Shown here piece after piece: positions 50,501 through 58,993 of a DNA stretch of 64,000 bases (position 1 is the first letter of the stretch; every line of letters starts with the position of its first letter). The notes below the pieces were generated by a model. It was not told where the DNA came from, made no database searches, and saw only the letters and a list, made by a program, of their open reading frames with translations. The translations under genes were made by a program, and so were the position numbers. The stretch comes from Trichomonas tenax (lineage: Eukaryota > Parabasalia > Trichomonadida > Trichomonadidae), in NCBI GenBank assembly GCA_023091735.1, contig JALKBU010000101.1:1-64000 (forward strand), given 5' to 3'.

Positions 50501-51856
50501 AAGAAGCCACTCTCACAGATGGCGCAAGTCAAGGATGAGTGCGAAGTCTCTACACAAAACGTTCCAGCAGCACCACAGTTCATTCTCGCTCTCTCTGCAC
50601 CAGGCACACTCGTCATCGATGTCTTCCCGGACAACTTCGAGAGCAATGTCACGGTCTTCGTCACACCAACACTCAAGACAAATCGTGTTGGATTCGCAAG
50701 ATGGACAAAAGTTATCACAGAGAACGACAAGGAGTTCAAGGTCGAGATCGTCGATAACACGATGCCTCTTGCTCTCGGTTTCTTCTGCGCTGGCGGAAAG
50801 AGCGCTAAGGTGAAGTTCAATGTTTCACTCGATAACTACGTCGAGAAGGATGACGAGAAGCAGCCAGACTTCATCAAGCAGTACAAGGACCCGATCAAAG
50901 TCAAGAAGGAGCCGATCAACCCAGAAGCGAGAATCTACGGCGAACTCAAGATTGAGAAGGCCGACGAATTTGACGCAATTCCATTCAAGGAGCTCAAAGG
51001 CGAACTATCGAAGGATGATGAGAAGAGAAGCTGCTTCGGAAGCGAGAACGGCCTCACACCACTCCAGCAGATCCAGCTCAAGTTTGCAAAGCCAACAGAA
51101 GTCATCCTCAAGCTCGATCACAAGGGATCTTCAAAGTTCTTCATCGCTCTTCAGAAGAAAGTTGGCAGAATCGCACACTTCGTCACAACTCTCGAAGACA
51201 AATACTTCGAGACAACACAGAAAGATGATGTGTTCGCTTTCAGGTTCTCTAAGGACAGTTGGACACTCTGCGTCTTCTCTCCAGAGAACTCCTCAAAGAC
51301 AGAATACGATCTCAAGGTCTGTTCATACGGAGAGTTCGAGTTCAACGAGCTCGAGAGGATGAAGGAGGACGACCTTAAGAAGGCTAAAATCGAGGCAAAG
51401 ATTGACACATTCATGCCAATCTTCAAGTCAAAACTCACAGAGCTTCAGCAGTGGCACGTCACTTCTCCATCGAAACAAGGTGCTAAGATTGTTTTGAAGA
51501 GAAAGAGCGGACCACCGTGCACAGTCATCTTCTTCATCCAGGACTTCGGGGGTCGCAAAGTCATTGCTTCTCTCAGAGGTATCCCAGAGAAGAAGTTCAC
51601 ACTCGTCGAGAACGCCAAAGAGGAAGTATTCGACTTCGAGTTCACACACGAAGGCCCAGTAACTTGCCTCTTCACAAGGCTCCCGAAGAAGGGCGCTCAG
51701 GAGGGAGAAGCGGACGAAGAGTCGAAAGTTGAAGCGGAGTTCTATACAAAGGATAAAATCCTCATCTCAGAGTTTAACGGTGAGGAATATACAGATGAAA
51801 AGAAGGCCAGAGATAAGAAATTCATTGATGAATTCAAGCAGCAGGCCAATAAGTGA
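47549..51856 (+). CDS. Long calpain-like cysteine protease with multiple C2-like domains
   Basis: The 1435-residue protein carries a CysPc domain at residues about 45-300 with an apparently complete triad: Cys88 in CQGELSDCYMIS, His238 in IEDHTYAVLGL and Asn259 in LRNPHGKMDDWSGDF. Oxyanion Gln82 and the KGGAAITACYHILGYTP segment are also present. Roughly eight C2-like/calpain-III domains follow, several clearly duplicated (each with a PLQQ(W/Y/I) opening and an EDKYFET or GEDEYFET hairpin). A serine run (about residues 870-880) and a Lys/Asp-rich linker split the array. There are no EF hands. Family members usually have one to three such domains, so this is an expanded form. Confidence 0.88.
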   Translation: MRSLRSKLYVISKNADAILAEYNKILENCHKENKKYDDPSFYPNIPTNPKDARLLKDCEWKRLEEEYGNNVFDNITEYGLCQGELSDCYMISVLIHLTKKESNVRAMLQDPLDIKTGCVCVKFQIFEKPAYVIIDTKVPFRNGKPIFAHPRTENDSYWFALIEKAYIKFMGTCRDIKGGAAITACYHILGYTPTTIKLAELKTTPSEHIQSLFDLNCDVYASIDKNDEAVKLGLIEDHTYAVLGLNTPGGKAKLIHLRNPHGKMDDWSGDFSAMSDKWEIGYKKQVGYKEGGHFWITDGDFNTHFTSISAGKPLLKGWFQQTAEIDIEPGVLDGRTPFGNGPFVGSLKQFLVTFSAPCKVEVLYEEVCESHHSHVLFMQQNEGAKLSSAGEEYFTIKSSDETISDVWDIKDVGSPYTLIMSREHAKDKPAHYYVRMRAPVRFTIELLPDPDYDSMKVDRIQAKLVPGETDGRYPGKGKNVSASTQWILPLQKPTKLYMRARKPQTGQKVTVFLGHAMKDGKVSRKLRDYFLVNKKMHQKSELEEWVWKVTDLRRPLVLGVCRDMMNQPCDVDVEVFCEDQEIKLTKFPEFEDLQKKFTQKIEGTLKKGWTENRSPYGTIEGLSPLQQYKLTINDNKRMYFVFTHDSTSKHRIALQKTYHPIDHFGHGEDEYFETSMRYEMFYFDPTPGTWHLCVHRERDKDKKDSHWNLEIHCETEFKIEKVPLPDYDNLYLEKVTITLGPGKAIGGADGIMPFKQDLTPLPQWRVLSPVAQTIHCICKRKKGPDISTAVFMQSNGGQKSKCSYQDVPECFYKLKANSRGEAFDFDVPKMDLPWSLTLTRAQKHSSFTKIQLEMYSEYPIKVTRIDDGIDEDANDSSSSSSSSSDTRSKIFDHKKHKSEGGDDKKKEELVEDYRESKDYPLKDYWEDRSFIKQQRTEVNKQRPPHEEGKEDDPDYTMVEYLDDEYKDRQEQEKKWGTAFIQTKEKKPLSQMAQVKDECEVSTQNVPAAPQFILALSAPGTLVIDVFPDNFESNVTVFVTPTLKTNRVGFARWTKVITENDKEFKVEIVDNTMPLALGFFCAGGKSAKVKFNVSLDNYVEKDDEKQPDFIKQYKDPIKVKKEPINPEARIYGELKIEKADEFDAIPFKELKGELSKDDEKRSCFGSENGLTPLQQIQLKFAKPTEVILKLDHKGSSKFFIALQKKVGRIAHFVTTLEDKYFETTQKDDVFAFRFSKDSWTLCVFSPENSSKTEYDLKVCSYGEFEFNELERMKEDDLKKAKIEAKIDTFMPIFKSKLTELQQWHVTSPSKQGAKIVLKRKSGPPCTVIFFIQDFGGRKVIASLRGIPEKKFTLVENAKEEVFDFEFTHEGPVTCLFTRLPKKGAQEGEADEESKVEAEFYTKDKILISEFNGEEYTDEKKARDKKFIDEFKQQANK

Positions 51857-52123
51857 TCTTTTTTTATTAAAAATATTGATAATGTTGATTTAAAATGAAA
51901 ACTCGTTTTTATCTAATATCATTATAAATCTAATATGTGCGAAACGAATAATTAAGATGAATTTATAAATTGATGCAAGAAATGCATTTATTGATGTTGA
52001 TATTAAAAATTTAGTAAAAGCTACGCTTAAAAGTGACCTTTTTAAAGAAAAATAGAATATATAAGATATGTAGGATCTAAATAAACGAAAATAATTTTGA
52101 GACATTAAAAAAACTTTTTTGCA

Positions 52124-52131
52124 TCATTTTT
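52124..52131 (+). promoter_or_regulatory. Initiator-like element TCATTTTT
   Basis: It lies 13 bases before the ATG at 52137. Confidence 0.5.
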
Positions 52132-52136
52132 TTAAA

Positions 52137-52880
52137 ATGAATTTATTCAAGTTTTCCTTAATCATTATCTTACTCCTTTCGCTGCTGGCGTATTTATGCC
52201 TCAGCCAGGTCCAGGCCCTGAGAGAGATAAGGGCTTATATCATCGAAATTTTATCGATCAATCTCAAAAAGTCAACAAAAATGATTCCTTTGTCCACAGG
52301 TATTACGCCAAGTTTATCGCAAAAGTACAAATACGAGCAAACAGAGAAATTCATGGCAATATCTTCATCAACGATCGCTGAATCGATTAGAGAGATGAAT
52401 GAGCAGAAAATCAAGACAGATTTAAGCAAGAGACTCTTCAGGCGCGATATTTCTAGTAAAATACTGAACCAATATAAAGCAAACACAGAAAAAACAGAAA
52501 AAATCGAAGAAATTCCACCGCCACTCAACAATTTGATGCTAAACAAGCGTGAAGCGTCTAAGCATGAGTACGGCATCATCCTGACAAAGCCAAAAGTTGA
52601 AGATTTCAAACCAGTCGCGATCGAAGAAAAGAAGGATGAAAAAGACCAAAAGGCAGAAAGCGAAGCAGACAACAAACAGAAGTCAGTCTTAGGAGGCGGA
52701 GGACTCGGTAAATCAGCAATTGGTGGAGGAATTGTAGCAGGAGCTTCGAAAGTTGGAATTGGTGCAGGCAAAGGCGCTGCTTCTCCATTTGCAGCAAAGC
52801 CTGTCGCAGCCCAACCTGCTTCACAATCTGCAGTGAAGCCATTATTTGGCAGTGCAAAGCCAACATTTGGTGCCAAATAA
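52137..52880 (+). CDS. Single-pass membrane protein with C-terminal Gly/Ala and FG motifs
   Basis: The 247-residue product has one hydrophobic helix near the N-terminus (KFSLIIILLLSLLAYLCL), a charged middle (lysine/glutamate-rich, about residues 45-180), and a Gly/Ala-rich segment with GGGG runs. The C-terminus has KPLFGSAKPTFGAK, that is, two FG dipeptides in nucleoporin-like contexts. One membrane helix followed by a disordered FG-bearing tail recalls the POM121-type anchor nucleoporins, but only two FG units are present and the protein is short. The call stays tentative. No signal-peptidase site was judged. Confidence 0.6.
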   Translation: MNLFKFSLIIILLLSLLAYLCLSQVQALREIRAYIIEILSINLKKSTKMIPLSTGITPSLSQKYKYEQTEKFMAISSSTIAESIREMNEQKIKTDLSKRLFRRDISSKILNQYKANTEKTEKIEEIPPPLNNLMLNKREASKHEYGIILTKPKVEDFKPVAIEEKKDEKDQKAESEADNKQKSVLGGGGLGKSAIGGGIVAGASKVGIGAGKGAASPFAAKPVAAQPASQSAVKPLFGSAKPTFGAK

Positions 52881-53251
52881 TCATCATTTCTTTTTCTTTT
52901 TGTGTTTTAACAACAGTTATATATATATTATTATAGAATTAAAGTAAAAAATCAAATTTTTCTAACTCAAATATTTTCAACGTTTGTCCTAATTTTTGGT
53001 ACATAAATTATTGTGTTTTAACAAAAGAACCAAATCACTATTTTACTTTACATGTCACATTTTTCTTTACATGACATACTATAAATTTACACAACAATTA
53101 TCAATTTACACGACATATAATTTATTTACATGTCATAAATCACAAAATGATCGAAAAATGGCTTGCAAGCTTTAGATATTAAAGAGCATCTGATGGCTGC
53201 TTTAAAGGTTATAAAATATCATTATATAGTATATTATTAATAAATTTTAGT
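52881..53251. other. Convergent intergenic region
   Basis: Both flanking genes end here. The interval nevertheless contains a regular five-copy motif array, listed separately. Confidence 0.6.
53047..53135 (+). promoter_or_regulatory. Five TTTACATGACA-type motifs at 19-20 bp spacing, with no adjacent gene start
   Basis: Copies start at 53047 (TTTACATGTCA), 53066 (TTTACATGACA), 53086 (TTTACACAACA), 53105 (TTTACACGACA) and 53125 (TTTACATGTCA), giving spacings of 19, 20, 19 and 20 bp. The nearest gene ends are both 3' ends. Confidence 0.7.
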
Positions 53252-53824
53252 TTATCTTTGGGAGTGCTTCTTAGTGTTAGCGACGAAGCCAGCCTTGATC
53301 TGTTGAACTGTACGCTGAGCTGTGCAAAGGTTGCATTTGATATATTGAAGTCTATTACCCTTCTCTAAGCAAGTATCCATGCAGTGGCAAACAGGGCACT
53401 GAACGTATGTAAGAATATAGTTGGTAATAAGCTTTTCAATTTGGTTTGGAGAAAGACGGCCGGAAATAATCAAGCAACCGTTTCCGTCGATAGAGGAGTC
53501 TGTGTTCATTTCGGTGTTGATGTACTGCTTCAAGTGCTCTGTGCTTCTATGAAGGGCATCGCAGATAACAGTGAAATTGACAAATTGGGTCTTCTTACCC
53601 TTACGATTGATGACTGGAGCAGCAAGCTGGATCTTCTTCTGTCTTGTGTCGACGTCTGGGTTCTTGTTCTGCATTAAATTGAATGCGCGAGATAATAACT
53701 CTGCGTAGGTTGAGAGGATTGACTCGCCAGTGGTGTTGCGGAACTCCTCTTCGACCTCCATCCTGATGTGCCTGCGCTTCTTGATTGCGTTTGGATCGAA
53801 TGTGCCTAATAATGGAGCGGACAT
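53252..53824 (-). CDS. eIF2B-beta-type eIF2S2: Translation initiation factor eIF2 subunit beta
   Basis: From the ATG at 53824 (MSAPLLGTFDPNAIKKRR) the product has 190 residues; a non-preferred extension begins at 53851. The core (ESILSTYAELLSRAF, RKGKKTQFVNFTVICDALHR, TEHLKQYINTEMNTDSSIDGNGCLIISGRLSP) and the C4 zinc finger (CPVCHCMDTCLEKGNRLQYIKCNLC, residues about 150-175) match the eIF2 beta core. The extended lysine-rich N-terminus of human eIF2 beta is missing, so the form is short. TCATTTTA lies upstream on the minus strand (53830-53837). eIF2B alpha at 29376 acts on this complex. Confidence 0.88.
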   Translation of the reverse strand: MSAPLLGTFDPNAIKKRRHIRMEVEEEFRNTTGESILSTYAELLSRAFNLMQNKNPDVDTRQKKIQLAAPVINRKGKKTQFVNFTVICDALHRSTEHLKQYINTEMNTDSSIDGNGCLIISGRLSPNQIEKLITNYILTYVQCPVCHCMDTCLEKGNRLQYIKCNLCTAQRTVQQIKAGFVANTKKHSQR

Positions 53825-54466
53825 TATTCTAAAATGAACTTTTTTGTTCAATTTTCTTTAATATTTGAATTCTGTATAATATTGTGGTGCTGTTTTCCTA
53901 GTTAAAATTCGTAAAAAAAATTTTGGTCCAACATTTTTTGGATTTTTTACTGCAAAAAAATATGAAATTTGATATCTACATATGTTGTTGATCATAATTA
54001 TCAAAGAATTTTAATTTTTTTTGTTCGAATTTAGTCAAATATTCCTTCAAATGGACTGGAATATAGAAAAGATTCATATACAGGACACATATGAAGCAGG
54101 CAATATGGTGGCCAAAACATCTTTCACATATTTAATATATTTTTCTAAATGAATGATCTAAGCACGAAAGATTGATCTGTATATTTGCTGTTTCACCTTT
54201 TCCAATATAATCAATGTTAACATGTGTTTAATAAATTATATTATATTAAATATTTTTGATTAAGAGATTGATTAAGAGAAATTTTCTATAAACTCCACCA
54301 TCATTGTATCTGCCTCATCTAGATAATACACTTAGAGTTACAAGTTCCATTGAACATTTTGACAAGTAAACTATATTTACTTATCAATTTATTTCGAATC
54401 AAAATTCGTCAATATTCATAGTTCAGGAACTAAATTTAGAATCACAAGGCTTCACATCGTGTGCTT
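53825..54466. other. AT-rich intergenic region
   Basis: It contains the eIF2 beta initiator-like element and no supported gene. Confidence 0.5.
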
Positions 54467-54815
54467 TTAATATTCAGATCGTTCATTTTCGTATTTTAGA
54501 AACTCTCTCATCTTTAAAGCGAGCAATTCATGATCGACTCCTGGAACCGTCAGAAGGAACTGTGAAATCATGTAACGCGACCATTTTAAGTCCATGAAAT
54601 TTTCCGTAAATAAAAAGTCTGGTGGAAAGTTCAATGCAGCATTCGGGAGACAAGATAGATATTTCAATGTATTGAGGTTCGCAAAAATGCAGAACTAACC
54701 AAATGGGACTTCTTCGGAGTGGCGTTTATAGTCAGCACCAGCTACGATTAGCATTTTCACAAGATTGAAATTATCATTAAATTATCATTAAATGCTGCAT
54801 AATTAATTATGTTGT
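54467..54815 (-). pseudogene. Ankyrin-repeat protein remnant
   Basis: On the minus strand, frames carry YAAFNDN, then KMLIVAGADYKRHSEEVPFG, which has the VKMLIxAGAD signature of an ankyrin repeat. An in-frame TAG at 54695-54697 follows. The same frame then continues with FANLNTLKYLSCLPNAALNF and runs to a stop at 54467. Frameshifts occur within the first repeat. Ankyrin proteins are a large trichomonad family. The 5' part is absent; a Mutator-like element lies about 370 bp upstream. Confidence 0.6.
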
Positions 54816-54869
54816 ATAAATTATGTGGATTGGTGACATAACAGTATCTCGCTTTGACAGCAAATTGAA

Positions 54870-55030
54870 TAGCACTTTGATCTCTTTCTTTTGCACTTTT
54901 TTCCAAGATTATATAAATTTCGAGTCTATGACAAAAGTGAATATCAAAAGTGATATGGAAACCTTAAAGTCACTTTTCATAAATAAACTATCACTTTTTT
55001 GCGCGGGCAAATTGTCACCTTTATAAAAAG
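54870..55030. promoter_or_regulatory. Cluster of CACTTTT elements in both orientations
   Basis: Within 160 bases there are AGCACTTTG, TGCACTTTT, AAAAGTGAA, AAAAGTGAT, TCACTTTTC, TCACTTTTTT, GTCACCTTT and AAAAAGTG. It lies on the upstream side of the ankyrin remnant, so it is probably its old promoter. No intact gene starts next to it. Confidence 0.45.
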
Positions 55031-55182
55031 TGTTATAAATATCTTTGTAGTCTAACCAATACATCCAGGCTAATGTTGTTGACAAGCCACAACTCTATCA
55101 TCAACGAGCATATACCTAATTGGTAATTGGTAAGAAAACAATGATATTTATGCATGCTTAAAATGTTGCGAGAATGTCATTG

Positions 55183-56280
55183 GGCGAGGTTGGCCCGAGA
55201 CTTCCAAAGCCCTCGAGTGGCCAAGCTTTAGGCCATGACATGATTTTTCTTTTTCAAGCATTACGTCACATTTATGATAATTAATTTCTAATTTATATAT
55301 TTTTGCTTATACTACTTTTTGCTTTATTATTATATTATTCATCAAAGATTTTTCAATTCTTAATTGTTTATTCAATATAAATTTTTGTAATTAAATATAA
55401 TATTGTAAGTTATGTTAGTTTCTCTTTCTTGTTCATATTGACGAGCATCTTCTTGTGGACTGCTCTTATCGTAGGCAATAACTGATCAATATCGATCCAA
55501 TCACCACTCACCATTTCATGCAATTGACTCAACAATGTCATCAGCTCATCTCTGTGAGCTTCCTTCAATTCAGCACTTGAATTTGGTATTGAGCTCATGA
55601 TTCTCAAGTTTCTCTCCGACAAATTGTTGAAAACTGCAATCTTAATGATAAATGTTGGTGTCACTTTTGTGACCAGTTTGACAAATAATTTGTCAATTGG
55701 CAGATTTCTTTCTTCGACAAAATAAAAGTGTTTTAATTGTCGAAAATGAGTTTCGGAAATGTTATTTGTGCTATCAGGATCCTGACGATAGCATATCATC
55801 CATTTCTCTTTGTTCATTGCAAGTTTTTGTTGCACTCTAAATCCTAGAAAACCAAGAAATTCGGTCAAAATTATCACTTCTTATATGGTATATATGAATT
55901 ATAAACGAATAATTTGAAGATAAAAATAAAAATTTAGTAAAAAACGAATTTTACAAAAAATATAAGGATCGAATTGAGAATCTAAATAATATAAATCAAT
56001 ATATAAAATGAAAGTAACATGAGAACATTATCTAATTCATGATTCATATTTAATTATGAACTTAATGATATATTAATAATTATGGGAATAAGTAATAATA
56101 TGAAAATAATATTGTAATGAAAAAGGTATCTGTGAAAAAATAAAAAATAGAAAAAAAAAAAATTTATTAATATCAAAAGTGAAAATGTAATGTGTATTAA
56201 AAATTGAATCAATAAGTGGGCTCTTGTTAGGGCCTGGCTTGGCCACTCGAGGGCTTTGGAAGTCTCAGGCCGACCTCGCC
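55183..56280. mobile_element. Mutator-like element derivative with 44-bp inverted ends
   Basis: The GC-rich 44-bp ends at 55183-55226 and 56237-56280 are inverted copies with two mismatches (starting GGCGAGGTTGGCCCGAGACT). Both contain the palindrome-like CCCTCGAG and continue into a GGCC-rich stretch. They enclose a frame resembling the end of a Mutator-type transposase. No perfect target duplication was found at the flanks. Long inverted ends and the enclosed protein suit a MULE, in internally deleted form. Confidence 0.7.
55410..55877 (-). pseudogene. MULE-type transposase C-terminal fragment
   Basis: The 155-residue frame contains KWMICYRQDPDSTNNISETHF, continuing RQLKHFYFVEERNLPIDKLF, and a helical C-terminus ending MNKKEKLT. 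The order aromatic-W, then TNN(I)SExxFRxLK, then RxLPIDKL resembles the segment after the catalytic core of Mutator-like transposases, where T-N-x-x-E-S/F-x-x-L-K occurs. The N-terminal two thirds, including the first catalytic aspartates, are missing and the upstream DNA is non-coding. It lies wholly inside the inverted ends 55183-56280. Confidence 0.5.
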
Positions 56281-57448
56281 ATGCATCGAATCATGCTTCT
56301 GTTGAATAGGCATCTGGATGCATCTCTGCTAGATCACCAGGTCATCCTTCACTTTGAGGCCACAATTACTCATAATGAAGTCTTCTTTGGCTTCCAACAT
56401 TGAGTTCAATCCATTTCAACCTATTGACACTTTTCCATTTTTTTCCGCAAACACGTCACTTTCCTTTATTTTGACATACCGACTTTACATGTCAAAAATA
56501 ATTTACATATCAGAAAAGCACGTTGTTCTATTTTGTCCCAGTCCCTATAAATTTCATCAACGACCTTTTCAATTTCTTCAATAACTCAGCGTTACAGTTT
56601 TGCTCCTGTTTCAGAAGATTGTCATCATTCAGCATCTATTTCTCTCTCTTAAAATGAAACGAAAAAATTCTAAAAATTACCAACAATAATCCCCAAAATA
56701 ATCAAACACCCATTTGAAAACAATGCTCTATATTGATTGCATTGTACATCTAATCCTCACATAGAATAATGCATATGTTAAATCATATAAAACATGTGAT
56801 ATGCCATATGTAGAAACATGATTAGAAGCACAGATTCATTTGAAAGCATTTTTTGGTATCTGCATGATGGCAAAAATTATAAAATATCTATTTAATTCTT
56901 GTTAAAATTACACTACAAACAGCAATTTAACATCAGTAAACTGTGCTGCAAAAGCTCGGAGTGGAAAAAGTTTGTGAGACCTCAAATGTATGGAAAAGCG
57001 ACTCACTCACGATTTTTGAAATTAATTGACACATAAAATATGACAAAATTTAAACAATTTTGCAAGTCAAATATTGATTGAAATAAGACATTAGATGTGT
57101 GAAAATGTTTTATATACCACAGGATATTATATTTGAATCCAAATTCATGTTGTTGTTAAGTTTATCAGGGTTATCTTTGAAATGCAACTAATAATAAAAG
57201 TTTGATTATATTGAGTCTATTTATTCAAATAACAGCTTCACACGTACTAGATTCCAACACTTTAATGCATTTAGTGTAGTTATAAAGCAATGCTGACTTA
57301 AAAAACTAATTCGGAAATGGATATTTCTGCCATTTTTATCCAAAACCATAAAAACAGACGGAACCCTTCTAAAAGAGTTCTCCACCATATAGAAAGAACA
57401 CTGTCACTTAAAATCTTGTTTACAAAATAATCGGCTTTTAAAAAATTG
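56281..57448. other. Intergenic region with an orphan promoter-like segment
   Basis: Next to the Mutator-like element there is a promoter-like segment (56430-56512). Read on the minus strand, a 23-codon ATG frame (MLEAKEDFIMSNCGLKVKDD) follows it and stops before the element. The rest is AT-rich without a supported gene. Confidence 0.4.
56430..56512 (-). promoter_or_regulatory. Orphan promoter-like segment
   Basis: GACACTTTT, GTCACTTTC and two motif copies, TTTACATGTCA (56484) and TTTACATATCA (56502, 18 bp apart), lie together. The nearest downstream frame on the minus strand is cut off by the Mutator-like element. Confidence 0.45.
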
Positions 57449-58462
57449 ATGTATGATGATTTTTACCAAATTTTAGGCGTTTCATGCAATGCATCGCAAG
57501 AAGAGATAAGGGCACGTTACAAGCAACTCGCGATGGAGTTCCATCCAGACAAACATCCGGAAAATGTTGATTATTATACAAAAAAATTTGCCGAAATAAC
57601 GAATGCATATAAAATTTTGATAGACAGCGAATCTCGAAAGTACTATGATATGACATCATCACCACCTGGACGGAGAACAGGAATGCGTTATCCTAATTCC
57701 GCAAATGGACGATCGCAATTGGATGATCTTTATGAACGGTTCTACGGCCCATCAAATGAGACGACAAACTCGTTTGAGATACCTTCGAGAGCCAGATATC
57801 AGGCGCAAAGATCTCGAACACATTCAGAAGTCGGAAAAACGGCAGCGAATCCAGTTCATAGGCCTCAAACTAATGAATTCACACCACCACACGATCAGAC
57901 ATCTACAAAAGAACAAAATTCGAATTCAGATCTGCTTTCTTCTCTTATTGGTCCGATTATTGTCAATGTTTATTGCACACTCGAGGAGCTGAATAAAGGG
58001 ACACAGAAAGTTTTTACTGTTACACGATCGCGTGATGGAGTTATTGACAACAAACATTGTACCGTTACATTATATCCTGGTATTGAAACAGGAACAGAAA
58101 TAGTTGCAATAGGGCAAGGCAATAAAGCACACAACCAACCGGCAGACAATATCGTGTTTAGAGTTTGCGAAACTAAGAATTCAAGGTTCAAACGCGTTGG
58201 GAACGATATCCATGAGACTATACATATCAATTTGAAACAGGCTTTGCGCGGTTTTTCATTGAACACGACAGATATTAATGGAGATTTAATAACAAGAAAT
58301 ATAGAAGGTATATCAGGTTCTGATCATACAGAAGTGATTTCTGGACGAGGGATGGTGATTCCAAAAACTGAGTTGTGCGGAAATTATATCATCAAAATCA
58401 AAATTGATTTTCCAAATAAGTTAACAGCAGAACAACGTGCTGCAATCGACACTTTGTTTTAA
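57449..58462 (+). CDS. Class B DnaJ (Hsp40) co-chaperone
   Basis: The 337-residue protein starts MYDDFYQILGVSCNASQEEI. The J domain (residues about 4-70) carries the HPD tripeptide in MEFHPDKHP. A Ser/Arg/Asn-rich linker replaces the G/F region. Two C-terminal substrate-binding domains follow: IIVNVYCTLEELNKGTQKVF with TVTLYPGIETGTEIV, then DIHETIHINLKQALRGFSLN. The Cys-rich zinc finger of class A is absent, so it is type B (DNAJB1/Sis1-like). The J domain stimulates Hsp70 ATPase. Confidence 0.9.
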   Translation: MYDDFYQILGVSCNASQEEIRARYKQLAMEFHPDKHPENVDYYTKKFAEITNAYKILIDSESRKYYDMTSSPPGRRTGMRYPNSANGRSQLDDLYERFYGPSNETTNSFEIPSRARYQAQRSRTHSEVGKTAANPVHRPQTNEFTPPHDQTSTKEQNSNSDLLSSLIGPIIVNVYCTLEELNKGTQKVFTVTRSRDGVIDNKHCTVTLYPGIETGTEIVAIGQGNKAHNQPADNIVFRVCETKNSRFKRVGNDIHETIHINLKQALRGFSLNTTDINGDLITRNIEGISGSDHTEVISGRGMVIPKTELCGNYIIKIKIDFPNKLTAEQRAAIDTLF

Positions 58463-58993
58463 TTTATTTACATATTAATGTAGATAAAATAAATTTTAAT
58501 TTTAGTCTAGTAATTATGATACAGCTTTTCATGTTATGAAAATGTATTTAATTACTAATAAATATTTATGCGTTTGTTTCTTTCGGTTAATTTTCATCAT
58601 ATTTTATATTTGTTAAAATATATATTTTGATAAACATGGAGAAATGTTTGAATTAAGTTGCCCATAGTCTGGATATGAATATTCAATGGTTGAAACATGA
58701 AGATTCAATTTGATATTTTTACATGTCAGAATTCCAAATATGGATAAATGCAATTAAGTTTAATTTCTAGATGTTGCATTGGAATTTATGAATAAATCAT
58801 TCATCAAATTAAAAGGTTCAGATTTACCTCTTTACATGACAAAATTAAAATTACACGACAAATAATCATAATAAAATTGGAGAACAACAGAACAAATTTG
58901 GATTTAGGAGTAACATAATAAGTAATACTTAAATCTCAATTCTAATCAAATTTACACGTCAAAATTTTATCCCATTTGAAAACTTCATCAATA
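58463..58993. other. Intergenic region with motif array
   Basis: No gene is seen; the motif array at 58718-58961 and a TCATCA element directly before the next ATG are present. Confidence 0.5.
58718..58961 (+). promoter_or_regulatory. Loose array of TTTACATGACA-type motifs
   Basis: Copies start at 58718 (TTTACATGTCA), 58831 (TTTACATGACA), 58850 (ATTACACGACA, 19 bp later) and 58951 (TTTACACGTCA). They precede the gene at 58994 and read in its direction. Confidence 0.5.

Noticed and set aside
52235..52876. Antisense frame opposite the FG-motif protein
   Set aside because: Its Pro/Ala-rich sequence simply mirrors the Gly/Ala repeats. The nearby motif array could drive antisense RNA, but a protein is not supported.
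54823..55026. 67-codon plus-strand frame
   Set aside because: It lies across the CACTTTT element cluster and has no protein-like features; the frame is probably chance.
56354..56584. 76-codon plus-strand frame
   Set aside because: It overlaps an apparent promoter-like segment and shows no domain.
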